A stretch of 64,000 bases of DNA from Thioalkalivibrio sp. ALJ21 (GCF_000378605.1 NZ_KB905157.1:186001-250000), one strand, 5' to 3'; counted from the first letter of the stretch, positions 39,764 through 50,417 are shown. Made by a program: numbers and translations. Notes: generated by a model from the sequence alone, not told the origin.

Positions 39764-39965
39764 GGCGCTGACTGTCTGAGCGGAGCGACAGCGCAGCGAG
39801 TTTCAGCGCCGCCGGCCTGGCGCGTCCGGAGCAAGGTTCCCGGGCGAATCCCGGGCGTGTTTCTTGGTTACTTCTTTGCACGAGCAAAGAAGTAACTCGG
39901 GGCGCGCTGCCGAAACAGCGCTTGGCAGGCGGCCGGCCGAAGGCACCGTAAACACCGAGTGCCGA
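39764..39965. repeat. right arm of the 202-bp inverted repeat pair
   Basis: This is the inverted copy of 39195-39396; its inner end 39764-39817 is identical for 54 bases. Its own internal hairpin at 39867-39896 has a 13-bp stem (GTTACTTCTTTGC/GCAAAGAAGTAAC), different in sequence from the left-arm hairpin but equally paired. A second palindrome, CCCGGG-N5-CCCGGG, lies at 39839-39855. It ends 39 bases before the lpxH stop. Confidence 0.85.
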
Positions 39966-40004
39966 GAAAGAGGCCCAGCTTTACAGCGGCGCGAGGCGCG
40001 TGGT

Positions 40005-40760
40005 TCAGGCGTGCAGCAGGTGCGCGGGGTAGGGCGAGCCGTCCAGCTCGCGCAGGACGGGCCCGGTTGCCGCGACCTCGAGGTAGCCCGGGTGCTCGTC
40101 CCAGGCCGGGAGGACGCAGCGCTGGCGGGGCTGACCGTCGACCGCCAGGTCGTGGATCGCGGGGCGGTGGGTGTGGCCATGGATCATCAGCGGGACATCG
40201 GCGTCGCGGAAGGTATCCGCTACGGCGTTCGCATTCACGTCCATGATGGCGTCGGCCTTCATCCGGCTGTTGTCACGACTGGTGGCGCGCATGGCCTCGG
40301 CCTGCCGGATGCGTTCCTCCAGTGGATGGGCCAGGAAGGCCCGCTGCCATTCGCCGCCGCGCACCTGCTGGCGAAAGGCCATGTGTTCGGTGTCGTCGGT
40401 GCACAGGGAATCGCCATGCAGCAGCACGGCGGGCCCGCAGGGCAGGGCCGCGTGCAGCGGCTCGGGCGCCAGCTGCATCCCGGCGCGGGCGGCATAGTCC
40501 GGGCCCACGAGAAAATCCCGGTTGCCATGGATGAAGGCGACCGGGATCTCGAGTGACTTGAGGGCGTTGGCCAGTTGTTCGGCGGCCGGGAAGCCGGCGT
40601 CATCGCCGACCCAGTATTCGAACAGGTCGCCGAGGATGTACAGCGCCGAGGCGCTGCGCGCCGGTCCCTTCAGGAAGGCGAGCGCGGCCTCCAGCAGGGG
40701 GCCGGGCTCGCGATCCAGGTGCAGGTCGGAGATGACCAGGGCCGGCGCACTCGAAGCCAC
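40005..40760 (-). CDS. lpxH: UDP-2,3-diacylglucosamine diphosphatase LpxH
   Basis: The 251-residue calcineurin-like phosphoesterase has the metal motifs SDLHLD, GDLFEYWVGDD, GNRDFLVG, HGDSLCTDD and HGHTHRP in order, with LpxH-specific spacing. It cleaves UDP-2,3-diacylglucosamine to lipid X in lipid A synthesis. The start is GTG at 40760 (complement CAC). It follows a cyclophilin gene, an arrangement also seen in E. coli (ppiB-lpxH). Confidence 0.93.
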   Translation of the reverse strand: MASSAPALVISDLHLDREPGPLLEAALAFLKGPARSASALYILGDLFEYWVGDDAGFPAAEQLANALKSLEIPVAFIHGNRDFLVGPDYAARAGMQLAPEPLHAALPCGPAVLLHGDSLCTDDTEHMAFRQQVRGGEWQRAFLAHPLEERIRQAEAMRATSRDNSRMKADAIMDVNANAVADTFRDADVPLMIHGHTHRPAIHDLAVDGQPRQRCVLPAWDEHPGYLEVAATGPVLRELDGSPYPAHLLHA

Positions 40761-40768
40761 GGGGTGGC

Positions 40769-41359
40769 TCAGTCCTCGACGCGTTTCACGCTTTCCATCA
40801 CGACCGGCTCCTGCGGCACATCCTGGTGCATGCCGGAACGCCCGGTGGGCACGGATTCGATCTGGCGCACGACGTCCATGCCCTCGGTCACCTTGCCGAA
40901 CACCGCATAACCCCAGCCCTGCGCATTCGGGGCCGTGTGGTTAAGGAAGTCGTTGTCGTTCACGTTGATGAAGAACTGCGCGGTGGCCGAGTGCGGATCC
41001 TGGGTGCGGGCCATGGAGATCGCACCCACCTCGTTCTTCAGGCCGTTGTCCGCCTCGTTGCGGATCGGCTCGCCGGCGGACTTCTGGCTCATGTTCTTGT
41101 CGAAGCCGCCGCCCTGGACCATGAAGCCCGGGATCACGCGGTGAAAGATCGTGCCGTCGTAGAAGCCGTCATCCACGTAGGACATGAAGTTGGCGACCGT
41201 CTCCGGGGCGGCCTCGGCGTTGAGTTCCAGCACGATGCGGCCATGGTTGGTTTCGATCGCGACCTGCGGATTGGTATCGGCCATGGGGGCTCCTGAAAGC
41301 AGTAGGGCAAGAAGGGCGGTGGCCAGCACAATGCCGAGCCGGAAACGGGATCGCTGCAC
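40769..41359 (-). CDS. ppiB: cyclophilin-type peptidyl-prolyl isomerase, probably exported
   Basis: The cyclophilin core runs from VAIETNHGRIVLELN through FHRVIPGFMVQGGGF, AQFFINVNDNDFLNH and GYAVFGKVTEGMDVV. A cytoplasmic start at the ATG at 41284 (MADTNPQ, with AGGAG upstream) would give 171 residues. The GTG at 41359 has GGAGG nine bases before it and adds an Arg-rich start plus a hydrophobic run (LGIVLATALLALLLSGAPMA) that looks like a signal peptide ending in an APMA cleavage site. I therefore prefer the 196-residue exported form. The linkage to lpxH resembles ppiB; export resembles PpiA. Both starts may be used. Confidence 0.85.
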   Translation of the reverse strand: MQRSRFRLGIVLATALLALLLSGAPMADTNPQVAIETNHGRIVLELNAEAAPETVANFMSYVDDGFYDGTIFHRVIPGFMVQGGGFDKNMSQKSAGEPIRNEADNGLKNEVGAISMARTQDPHSATAQFFINVNDNDFLNHTAPNAQGWGYAVFGKVTEGMDVVRQIESVPTGRSGMHQDVPQEPVVMESVKRVED

Positions 41360-41430
41360 GGGACTGGCCCTCCGGATGAATGTCGGGCAGCCATGGTACC
41401 CGGCAGGCGGGGTGCCTGCCAGCAACGCTA

Positions 41431-41718
41431 CTAGGGAGACGCTGATTGAATCGCGCGTCCGCGCTCGAGTCGCTTTTGCGTGCGAACAAGGCGCGGTGAC
41501 TGCCGTGCAGTCATTCTGCACAAGGGAACCGCAACGCCGTTCCCACGCAAAAGCGGCCGAGCCCCTGCAGTAAATGGCTTGTGGGGTTGGTGCCCCCTGT
41601 TCCCCGATCCTGCGTTGCGCCGCTTGCGGGTAGAACCACTACCCGCTGCACGACGCGCCTTGTCTCGGAAAACAGGGGGCACCAACGCGGACGTGCGATT
41701 CAATCAGCGTCTCCCTAG
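41431..41718. mobile_element. 288-bp MITE-like element with 33-bp inverted ends
   Basis: The ends CTAGGGAGACGCTGATTGAA... at 41431-41463 and the complement at 41686-41718 are 33 bases long with one mismatch. Each end begins with CTAG, which could be a four-base target duplication (YTAR, as in the IS5 family) around a GGGAGACG terminus. No transposase is encoded. It lies in the divergent space between the cyclophilin and gltX genes and may affect their promoters. Assignment to IS5 is inference. Confidence 0.75.
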
Positions 41719-41763
41719 GGCCACGGCCAGCCCGGCTGGTGGCGTGCGGGGTGCTCCGCTAAC

Positions 41764-43191
41764 ATGCGCGCGATGACGACACCGCCGACCAAGACCCGTT
41801 TCGCGCCCAGTCCCACCGGGCTTCTCCATCTCGGCAACGTGCGCACCGCGTTGTTCAGCGCGCTGTTCGCCCGCTCGCGCGGCGGGCATTTTCTGCTGCG
41901 GATCGAGGACACCGACGCCGAGCGCTCGCGCCCGGAGTTCGTGGCCGCGCTGATGCGCGACCTGCGCTGGCTGAAGCTGGACTGGGACGAGGGCGTTGAT
42001 TCGGGTGGCGATGCCGGACCGTATGCCCAGTCCGAGCGTGGCGGGATCTTCGATGGCTATTACCAGCAGTTGATCGACGCCGGTCAGGCCTACCCCTGTT
42101 TCTGTTCGCCCGCCGAGCTGGAGCGGGGGCGCAAGCGCATGCGCGCCCAGGGCAAGCCGCCGCGCTATCCGGGGACCTGCGCCCACCTGAGTGCGGAGGA
42201 GGCCGAGCGGCGCTTGGCCGAGGGGCAGAAGCCGACCCTGCGCTTTCGTGTGCCGCTGGGCCGCACGGTCCGTTTCGAGGACGGGGTGCGCGGGCCGGTG
42301 AGTTTTCGGACCGACGAGATCGGCGATTTCGTGATCCGCCGCTCCGACGGCACGCCTGCCTTTTTCTTCTCCAATGCGATCGACGATGCCCTGATGGGCG
42401 TAACTGACGTGGTGCGCGGCGAGGACCATATCGCCAACACCCCGCGCCAGATGCTGCTGCTGGAGGCGCTGGGGCTGGCGGCGCCGGCCTATCATCATCT
42501 GCCGCTGGTGATGGGACACGACGGTGCGCCGCTTTCCAAGCGCAATGGCTCGGCCAGCGTCGAGGATCTGCGCACGGCGGGCTACCTGCCGCTCGCGATC
42601 CTCAACCATCTCGCCCGCCTTGGGCACCGGTACGAGTCGGATGAACTGTTGAGCGTTGAGGAACTGGCGACCGGGTTCAGCCCGGAGCGTATCGGTCACA
42701 GCGCTGCACGCCACGATGCACAGCAGCTGGAACACTGGCAGGCCGAGGCCCTGCGCCAGCTGTCCGATCCCGATCTGCTGGCCTATCTCGAGGACTTCGA
42801 TGTATTCGGGCAGGTGCCAGAGGACCAGCGCCCGGCACTAGCGGGACTGTTGCGTGACAACATCACCCGCGCCGAGGACGCCCGTATCTGGGTGGAGGCC
42901 TTCGCCGCCGATCCGGCCCCGGTGAGCGAGGCGGCCGCCGCCGAGCTGCAGCAGGCGGGTGCCGATTTCTACCGCGCCGCCCTGGAGGCCCTGGACGAGG
43001 CCGAGGATTTCCCGGCTCTGGCAAAGGCCGTCGGCGCAGCGACGGGTGCGAAGGGGCGCAAGCTGTTCATGCCGTTGCGCGCAGCGCTGTCCGGCCAGAC
43101 GCATGGGCCCGAGCTGCCGCGTATCTTCGAGTATCTGGGACGCGAGCGTGTACGTGCGCGCCTGCAGGTCGCGCTCGAACAGGCGGGCTGA
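41764..43191 (+). CDS. gltX: glutamyl-tRNA synthetase
   Basis: The 475-residue class I synthetase has the HIGH-type motif APSPTGLLHLGNVRTALF and the KMSKS-type motif PLSKRNGSASVEDLR. The catalytic core carries RIEDTDAERSRPEF, and an alpha-helical anticodon domain follows. The zinc-binding SWIM-like region has CFCSPAELE. It charges tRNA-Glu. The KMSKS loop (PLSKRNG rather than KLSKRHG) resembles the second GluRS of bacteria that carry two; whether a paralog exists is unknown. ATG at 41764 or 41773 are both possible starts. Confidence 0.93.
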   Translation: MRAMTTPPTKTRFAPSPTGLLHLGNVRTALFSALFARSRGGHFLLRIEDTDAERSRPEFVAALMRDLRWLKLDWDEGVDSGGDAGPYAQSERGGIFDGYYQQLIDAGQAYPCFCSPAELERGRKRMRAQGKPPRYPGTCAHLSAEEAERRLAEGQKPTLRFRVPLGRTVRFEDGVRGPVSFRTDEIGDFVIRRSDGTPAFFFSNAIDDALMGVTDVVRGEDHIANTPRQMLLLEALGLAAPAYHHLPLVMGHDGAPLSKRNGSASVEDLRTAGYLPLAILNHLARLGHRYESDELLSVEELATGFSPERIGHSAARHDAQQLEHWQAEALRQLSDPDLLAYLEDFDVFGQVPEDQRPALAGLLRDNITRAEDARIWVEAFAADPAPVSEAAAAELQQAGADFYRAALEALDEAEDFPALAKAVGAATGAKGRKLFMPLRAALSGQTHGPELPRIFEYLGRERVRARLQVALEQAG

Positions 43192-43200
43192 AGCGCTTTT

Positions 43201-44616
43201 TCAGTCTCCCTCGGGCGATTTCGTCGCCGTCACCTTCAGTTCCAGTGCGCCGCGCGCCAGGCGGGCCTTCAGCGGCGCGCCAATCTCGGTTCTTGCGGCG
43301 TCGCGCAGGACCTGTCCTTCTTCCGTTTGCAGGATCGCATAGCCGCGCTCCAGGACCGCCTGGGGGCCGAGGGCGTTCAGTTGGCGCCGCGTCGCCTCCA
43401 GCCGCTGCTGGCGGATCGTCAGGGCCTGGCGCATCTGGTATTCGAGATCCCGGTGCAGGCGTGCCAGGCGCTCGCGGTGCGCGCGGATGTCGTGTGCCGG
43501 GGTGGCACGCGCGAGACGCTGGTGCAGATGGTCGAGGCGCATTCGCGCAGAGGCGATGCGATTGCCGGGTGAGGCCCCGGCCAGGCGCAGGCGCAGATGC
43601 TGCAGGCGCTGGCCGGCCTGCTCGTGGCGGCGCTGCCAGGCGCGTTGCAGGCGCTCGTGCTGGTCGTCCAGGCGCTGTGCGTTGCGTTCCATCAGCTGGC
43701 GCGGGTGGCGCCGCTCGAGTCGGGTCCACAGGGCGTTCAGCGTCTGCCGGTGCTGGGCAACGCGCTGGGCCGCAAGTGTGGTCATCCGGTCGCGCGCCCG
43801 CTCGATCCGGTGGCGCAGGGTGGCGCCATCCGGGCTGACCGCCTCGGCCGCCGCGGTGGGTGTGGAGGCGCGCAGGTCGGCGACGAAGTCCGCAATGGTG
43901 GTATCGGTCTCGTGCCCGACCCCCGTCACGACCGGGATCGGCGAGGCGGCGATGGCGCGGGCCACGCTCTCCTCGTTGAACGCCTGCAGATCCTCCAGCG
44001 ACCCGCCGCCGCGCGCCAGGATGATCACGTCCACGGTGCCCTCGCGGGCGGCCTGCTCCAGGGCCGCGGCGATCTGGCTGGCGGCCTGCGCGCCCTGTAC
44101 CGCGGTGGGGTAGAGGGTGAAGGGCAGCAGTAGCGGGAAACGCCGCGCCAGGGTGCGTTCGATATCGTGCCGCACATCGCCCTGGGTGGAGGTGATCACG
44201 CCGAGGCGGTGGGTCCAGGGGGGGAGGGGCTTCTTCCGCTCGGGGTCGAACAGGCCCTCGGCGGCGAGCTTTTCCTTGAGGCGCTGGAAGGCCGCCAGAA
44301 GCTGGCCCTCGCCGGCCGGCTGCAGCTGCTCGACGATGATCTGGAACTGGCCGCGTGCCGCGTAGATCCCGGCGCGGCCCTGGATCTGCACTGCGTCGCC
44401 ATCGGAGAAGCGGGCAGCGTTGCGGGCATTCCCGCGAAAGAGCACGCAGCTCACCGAGCTGTTCGCGTCTTTCAGCGAGAAGTACTGGTGGCCGGAGGCG
44501 TACTGGCGCAGGTTGGAGACCTCGCCCTCCACGCGTACCCGGCCCAGGCCGTCGCGCAGCAGGCCGTCGGCACACTGGTTGAGTTCGGTGACGGTCAGTA
44601 CGGGGGCGTCGCTCAT
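43201..44616 (-). CDS. xseA: exodeoxyribonuclease VII large subunit
   Basis: The 471-residue protein has an N-terminal OB-fold (VRVEGEVSNLRQYASGHQYFSLKDANSSVSCVLFRGNA) and the nuclease region GVITSTQGDVRHDIERTLARRFP. The conserved VDVIILARGGGSLEDLQAFNEESVARAI, PVVTGVGHETDTTIADFVADLRASTPTAAAE and a long Arg/Gln-rich coiled coil follow. With XseB it degrades single-stranded DNA to oligonucleotides. Its end is nine bases from the gltX stop, so the genes converge. Confidence 0.96.
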   Translation of the reverse strand: MSDAPVLTVTELNQCADGLLRDGLGRVRVEGEVSNLRQYASGHQYFSLKDANSSVSCVLFRGNARNAARFSDGDAVQIQGRAGIYAARGQFQIIVEQLQPAGEGQLLAAFQRLKEKLAAEGLFDPERKKPLPPWTHRLGVITSTQGDVRHDIERTLARRFPLLLPFTLYPTAVQGAQAASQIAAALEQAAREGTVDVIILARGGGSLEDLQAFNEESVARAIAASPIPVVTGVGHETDTTIADFVADLRASTPTAAAEAVSPDGATLRHRIERARDRMTTLAAQRVAQHRQTLNALWTRLERRHPRQLMERNAQRLDDQHERLQRAWQRRHEQAGQRLQHLRLRLAGASPGNRIASARMRLDHLHQRLARATPAHDIRAHRERLARLHRDLEYQMRQALTIRQQRLEATRRQLNALGPQAVLERGYAILQTEEGQVLRDAARTEIGAPLKARLARGALELKVTATKSPEGD

Positions 44617-44664
44617 GGCTCGGGATTCGCGGACGTGGGTTTAAGGGTATGGGGGGGCGAGGGG

Positions 44665-45432
44665 CTACTGGCGCCGGAACACGCGGTGCAGGACATCGGT
44701 GCCGCGTCCTTGCGGGTTGGCCCGCAGGCGGGCCTCCTCTTCAGCCAGCATGAAGAACAGGCCGTCCATCGCATGCTCCAGGACGTGCTCGACCGGGTCG
44801 AAGCGCACGCGGGCGAGGAAGGGGATGTCGCGCATGCGCTCCTTCAGTTCGCCGTAGGTGTCCAGGGCCTGCACCTGCTCCAGACTCTGCTGGATGGCCG
44901 GGCGCATCGCCTCGGTGATGCCGGCGCGTGCGTGGTATTCGAGATGCCGGGTGGCGGCGTCGTCATCGCCACCCAGGATCTCGCGGGCATTGTCCAGATC
45001 CAGCGCGAACACGGCCCGCACCAGCGGCTCGCGTGCCTCGGGTATGGCGGCCTCGGCGGCCCGGTTCATCCCCTCCTCAAGCTGGGTTAGTGGTGTTGCC
45101 ATGCCGATGCGGTCCAGCGACCGGCGGGCGGTCGCGAGTACCTCCGGGAGCGGGATGCGTACGTCCGGGTTGCCGAAGAAGCCGTTGCGCTGGGACAGGG
45201 TCTCGGTGGCTGAATGGGAGGCGATGATCAGGGCTTCGTGTACCGCCTCGATGATCTCGGCCGTCGTGAGATCGGAGGCATCCGGGCGGCGGGTCAGCGC
45301 GCGCAGCACGTCGGGGTTGAAGGGCCACCAGCTGGCGCGGGCCGTCGGTGCCGCGGCGATCGCGATCAGCCCGGGCGCGAGCATCAGGGCAAGCAGTCGG
45401 CGGCGGCTCAGGCGGGGCATGCGCTCGGGCAT
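44665..45432 (-). CDS. exported DUF4197 protein
   Basis: The 255-residue protein has an Arg-rich signal peptide (SRRRLLALMLAPGLIAIAAAPTARA). A helical domain matches the DUF4197 family: ATETLSQRNGFFGNPDVRIPLPEVL, LEEGMNRAAEAAIPEA, and LDTYGELKERMRDIPF. It should be periplasmic. No catalytic motif or known function is visible. It lies upstream of xseA on the same strand, 48 bases away. Confidence 0.82.
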   Translation of the reverse strand: MPERMPRLSRRRLLALMLAPGLIAIAAAPTARASWWPFNPDVLRALTRRPDASDLTTAEIIEAVHEALIIASHSATETLSQRNGFFGNPDVRIPLPEVLATARRSLDRIGMATPLTQLEEGMNRAAEAAIPEAREPLVRAVFALDLDNAREILGGDDDAATRHLEYHARAGITEAMRPAIQQSLEQVQALDTYGELKERMRDIPFLARVRFDPVEHVLEHAMDGLFFMLAEEEARLRANPQGRGTDVLHRVFRRQ

Positions 45433-45527
45433 GAACGGGCTCGGTGGCTTGAAACGAGGACGGTCATCGTAGCAGGGTGCCGACGTTGCGTCTGCCGGGC
45501 GACATGCACGGCGTTTGCCCGGTCTGC

Positions 45528-45557
45528 TTGTCGGGAGCTAGCCGGAAAATTTATACT
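45528..45557 (+). promoter_or_regulatory. possible sigma-70 promoter of guaB
   Basis: TTGTCG at 45528-45533 and TATACT at 45552-45557 are 18 bases apart, about 70 bases before the guaB start, in a locally AT-richer stretch. No PurR-like box was recognised. Confidence 0.45.
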
Positions 45558-45559
45558 GA

Positions 45560-47086
<1,527 letters not shown>

Positions 47087-47149
47087 TCCTGCCCCCGGGC
47101 GGATCCCCGACAGCGACCCGGCCGTCCGGCCGGGATACCGGATGACCTC

Positions 47150-48727
47150 ATGACCCAGGATCTTCACGCCCACCGCATTCTGGTGCTGGACTTCGGCTCC
47201 CAGTACACCCAGCTGATCGCCCGCCGCGTGCGCGAGGCCGGGGTCTACTCCGAGGTGCATGCCTGGGACATGCCGGCGGCGGACATCCGCGCCTTCAATC
47301 CCACCGGGATCATCCTGTCCGGCGGCCCGGAGTCGGTGAACGTCGACCACCCGCCGCGCGCCGAGGATGCAGTGTTCGAGCTGGGTGTGCCGGTGCTGGG
47401 GATCTGCTACGGCATGCAGACCATGGCCGCGCAGCTGGGCGGACGGGTCGAGCCCTCCGAGCGCCGCGAGTTCGGTTACGCCCAAGTGCGTGCCCGCGGC
47501 CATACGCCGCTGCTGCGTGATATAGAGGATCACACCACACCGGAGGGCTACGGCCTGCTGGACGTGTGGATGTCGCATGGCGACCACGTGACCGAGCTGC
47601 CGGAGGGCTTCCGCCTGATGGCCTCCACCGATTCCGCGCCCATCGCCGGCATGGCCGACCCGGAGCGCGGTTTCTACGGTGTGCAGTTCCACCCCGAGGT
47701 CACGCACACGACCCAGGGCCAGCGCATCCTGGAGCGCTTCCTCCACGAGATCTGCGGCTGCGAGTCGCTGTGGACTGCGGACAACATCATCGACGACATG
47801 GCCGCGCGGGTGCGCGAGCAGGTCGGGGACGACCACGTGGTGCTGGGCCTGTCCGGCGGGGTCGACTCCTCGGTGGTCGGGGCGCTGCTGCACAAGGCGA
47901 TCGGCGACCAGCTGACCTGCGTGTTCGTGGACACCGGCCTGCTGCGCCTGGGCGAGGGCGACCAGGTGATGGCGACCTTCGCCCGCCACATGGGCGTGAA
48001 CGTGATCCGCGTGGATGCCGAGGACCGCTTCATGCGCTCGCTCGCCGGGGTCGAGGACCCGGAGGCCAAGCGCAAGGTCATCGGCGGGCTGTTCATCGAC
48101 GTGTTCGACGAGGAGGCCGCGAAGCTGAACAACGTGCAGTGGCTGGCCCAGGGCACGATCTACCCGGATGTGATCGAGTCGGCCGACTCCAAGACCGGCA
48201 AGGCGCATGTGATCAAGTCGCACCACAACGTGGGCGGGCTGCCCGAGAACATGAAGCTGGGGCTGGTGGAGCCGCTGCGCGAGCTATTCAAGGACGAGGT
48301 GCGCAAGATCGGCGTGGAGCTGGGCCTGCCCACCGAGATGGTCTACCGCCATCCGTTCCCGGGGCCGGGCCTGGGCGTGCGCATCCTCGGCGAGGTCAAG
48401 AAGGAATACGCCGAACTGCTGCGCCGGGCGGACGCGATCTTCATCGAGGAGCTGCGCGCCGCGGATCTGTACGACAAGACCTCGCAGGCGTTTGCGGTGT
48501 TCCTGCCGGTGAAGTCGGTCGGGGTGATGGGCGACGGCCGGCGCTACGACTACGTGGTCGCGTTGCGCGCGGTGGAGACCATCGACTTCATGACCGCGCG
48601 CTGGGCGCACCTGCCGTACGACTTCCTCGACCACGTCTCGCGCCGGATCATCAACGAGATCCCCGGCATCTCGCGTGTGACCTACGACATCTCCGGCAAG
48701 CCCCCGGCCACGATCGAGTGGGAGTAG
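47150..48727 (+). CDS. guaA: GMP synthase
   Basis: The 525-residue enzyme has an N-terminal glutamine amidotransferase domain (Cys in [15 protein letters not shown], His in [11 protein letters not shown]) and the ATP pyrophosphatase P-loop [14 protein letters not shown]. The C-terminal dimerisation domain ends with [17 protein letters not shown]. It aminates XMP to GMP. It forms the guaBA operon. Confidence 0.98.
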   Translation: MTQDLHAHRILVLDFGSQYTQLIARRVREAGVYSEVHAWDMPAADIRAFNPTGIILSGGPESVNVDHPPRAEDAVFELGVPVLGICYGMQTMAAQLGGRVEPSERREFGYAQVRARGHTPLLRDIEDHTTPEGYGLLDVWMSHGDHVTELPEGFRLMASTDSAPIAGMADPERGFYGVQFHPEVTHTTQGQRILERFLHEICGCESLWTADNIIDDMAARVREQVGDDHVVLGLSGGVDSSVVGALLHKAIGDQLTCVFVDTGLLRLGEGDQVMATFARHMGVNVIRVDAEDRFMRSLAGVEDPEAKRKVIGGLFIDVFDEEAAKLNNVQWLAQGTIYPDVIESADSKTGKAHVIKSHHNVGGLPENMKLGLVEPLRELFKDEVRKIGVELGLPTEMVYRHPFPGPGLGVRILGEVKKEYAELLRRADAIFIEELRAADLYDKTSQAFAVFLPVKSVGVMGDGRRYDYVVALRAVETIDFMTARWAHLPYDFLDHVSRRIINEIPGISRVTYDISGKPPATIEWE

Positions 48728-48756
48728 GCGCTGCGGCGCGAGGGGGCGAGTCTCCC

Positions 48757-49347
48757 TCAGGCCCCGGCCAGAAACAGATAGCCCGCCGTACCGGCGATGC
48801 CTGCGGCTACGGCGGCCGCGACCCAGCCCGCCAGGGCCAGCAGGCGGCGCCGATCGCCCGGCGGGGCGTGGCTCGTTGAAGGCGTGCTCCCGCTGGTCGC
48901 GGGTGCGGTCTCCAGCTCGCTGTCGCGTCCGCTGCGCAGGAGATCCAGCATCGCCTCGATCTGCTGATCGTCGAAGCCGAATGGATCGAACCGGCGCTGC
49001 CCGAACTGCTGCAGCAGGGCGCGTACCTCGCCGGCCGCGGGTACATATTTCATCGACCACTCTCCGAACCCGGGGCGCTCCAGTTCGCGCTCGCGCAGTA
49101 CGGTGATCTCTTCGTGGCGCGGGTCGCAGCGGATGCGCTCCAGGGTCGCGTAGACGGCCTTGGGCTCGCCCTCCAGGCATTGGAAAAAGTGGCCGTCGCC
49201 GTAGTAGAGCGCACCCACGATGCCGGCCCGGGGGTTGTTCTGGCGCGACTGCAGCAGGATCCGCCCGACCTCGGGCTCGATGCCCTGGGCGGCATGTTCA
49301 TGGGGCGCAAAGGCCGCGCGGCTGACATACACCAGCTGGAGCGTCAT
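48757..49347 (-). CDS. membrane-anchored BLUF photoreceptor
   Basis: The 196-residue protein begins with a complete BLUF domain: LVYVS with Tyr7, SRQNNPRAGIVGALYYGDGHFFQCLEGE with Asn37/38 and Gln56, DPRHEEI, and WSMKY (Trp97, Met99). All flavin-binding and photocycle residues are present, so it should sense blue light through FAD. After an Asp/Gln-rich helix and a Ser/Thr/Pro linker, a C-terminal transmembrane helix (LLALAGWVAAAVAAGIAGTA at about 169-188) anchors it with the photosensor in the cytoplasm. There is no EAL, GGDEF or cyclase output domain. The HDOD gene lies 82 bases upstream on the same strand. Confidence 0.92.
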   Translation of the reverse strand: MTLQLVYVSRAAFAPHEHAAQGIEPEVGRILLQSRQNNPRAGIVGALYYGDGHFFQCLEGEPKAVYATLERIRCDPRHEEITVLRERELERPGFGEWSMKYVPAAGEVRALLQQFGQRRFDPFGFDDQQIEAMLDLLRSGRDSELETAPATSGSTPSTSHAPPGDRRRLLALAGWVAAAVAAGIAGTAGYLFLAGA

Positions 49348-49429
49348 CAGCGGAACATCCCTGAATGGATATGTAGGGAAGACCACACCCGGGGTCGGAC
49401 GTTCCGCAGCGGGTGTCGGTGTCCTCGTT

Positions 49430-50281
49430 TTACTCGATGATCTGGTTGACGTGTTCCAGACCGATCGCGTCGCCTTCCCAGTCCAGATTCCGGGTGGACG
49501 AACGCGGGGCCAGTCGGCGCAGTGAAGCGACCCCTTCGCGATCGATGTGGGCCAGGCGGTGGGGAGTGCCGACATGGCTTTCGATGTTCGCGGCCTGTAC
49601 GACGTCGCTGTAGCTGATCGGGGACTCGGGCTCCGGTTCGCGCTGGAGGTTCTCGTGGTCGGCGACCGCGCGGATGATCTCCGGCTCGAAGTTCCAGTTC
49701 TTCAGCATCGCGCGGCCGATTGCGACGTGCGCGGCATCTGCCGCTGCCTGCAGGGCGCGTGGATCCTCGTAGATCGCCGGCGTCTTCTCCGCACGGCGCA
49801 GGATCGGGATCATGCCGATGTCGTGCACCAGGCCGGCGAGCAGGGCGGTGTCCGGGTCCAGATGCGGATGCCGGCGCGCCAGCAGATAGCTAATGATCGC
49901 GACCTCGAGGCTGTGGTTCCACAACGCCTCCATGCGTTGCCGGATCGCGTCGTTCCCGCTTTGAAAGACCTCTTTCATCGACAGGGCGATGATGGTCTGC
50001 CGCGCCCGCTCCATCCCCAGTCGGGTCACCGCGGAGCGGATGGTCGCGCAGCGGCTCAGCCCCCGATAGGCGGGGCTGTTGGCATGGCGTACCAGCCGCG
50101 TGGCCAGCGCCGTATCACGAGAGATCAGGTTGACCAGGTCGGCGATGGAGCTGGTGTCGTCCTGCACGATGAACAGCGCCTGCACGGAAATATCCGGCAG
50201 GGTCGGGATGTCGATCTGCTGACGTTCCAGATCCGAGCGCAGTCGCTCGAGGAATTTTTCCACTTCCGCGCGGGTGGCCAA
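49430..50281 (-). CDS. HDOD-domain signalling protein
   Basis: The 283-residue protein has an HDOD domain beginning LPTLPDISVQALFIVQDDTSS-like, then LISRDTALATRLVRHANSPAYRGL, LGMERARQTIIALSMKEVF, and GLVHDIGMIPIL with the vestigial HD pair. HDOD proteins act in regulation, often with c-di-GMP or chemotaxis signalling, and generally lack phosphodiesterase activity. A TTG at 50281 with AGGGA upstream is the best start; a longer reading frame would overlap the divergent RNase P gene. It is probably co-transcribed with the BLUF gene. Confidence 0.85.
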   Translation of the reverse strand: MATRAEVEKFLERLRSDLERQQIDIPTLPDISVQALFIVQDDTSSIADLVNLISRDTALATRLVRHANSPAYRGLSRCATIRSAVTRLGMERARQTIIALSMKEVFQSGNDAIRQRMEALWNHSLEVAIISYLLARRHPHLDPDTALLAGLVHDIGMIPILRRAEKTPAIYEDPRALQAAADAAHVAIGRAMLKNWNFEPEIIRAVADHENLQREPEPESPISYSDVVQAANIESHVGTPHRLAHIDREGVASLRRLAPRSSTRNLDWEGDAIGLEHVNQIIE

Positions 50282-50417
50282 GGGTCGTCCCTGTATGGCT
50301 GGGAGGTCAGGCGGGATTATGCCACACGGTGTCGCCCTCGCCGATCGGAAGGTGAACCTGGTTGACGGGTTTGCGACCGCCGCCGATGATGGAGAAAGAA
50401 CCCGACAGGAGGTCGTG

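Noticed and set aside
39160-40004. Possible small genes in the inverted-repeat region
   Set aside because: Open frames exist on both strands but follow the palindromes, lack ribosome binding sites and show no protein-like conservation between the two arms.
41360-41763. Short open frames across the 41.4-41.7 kb gap
   Set aside because: They run through the inverted ends of the MITE-like element and have no domain; non-coding is the better reading.
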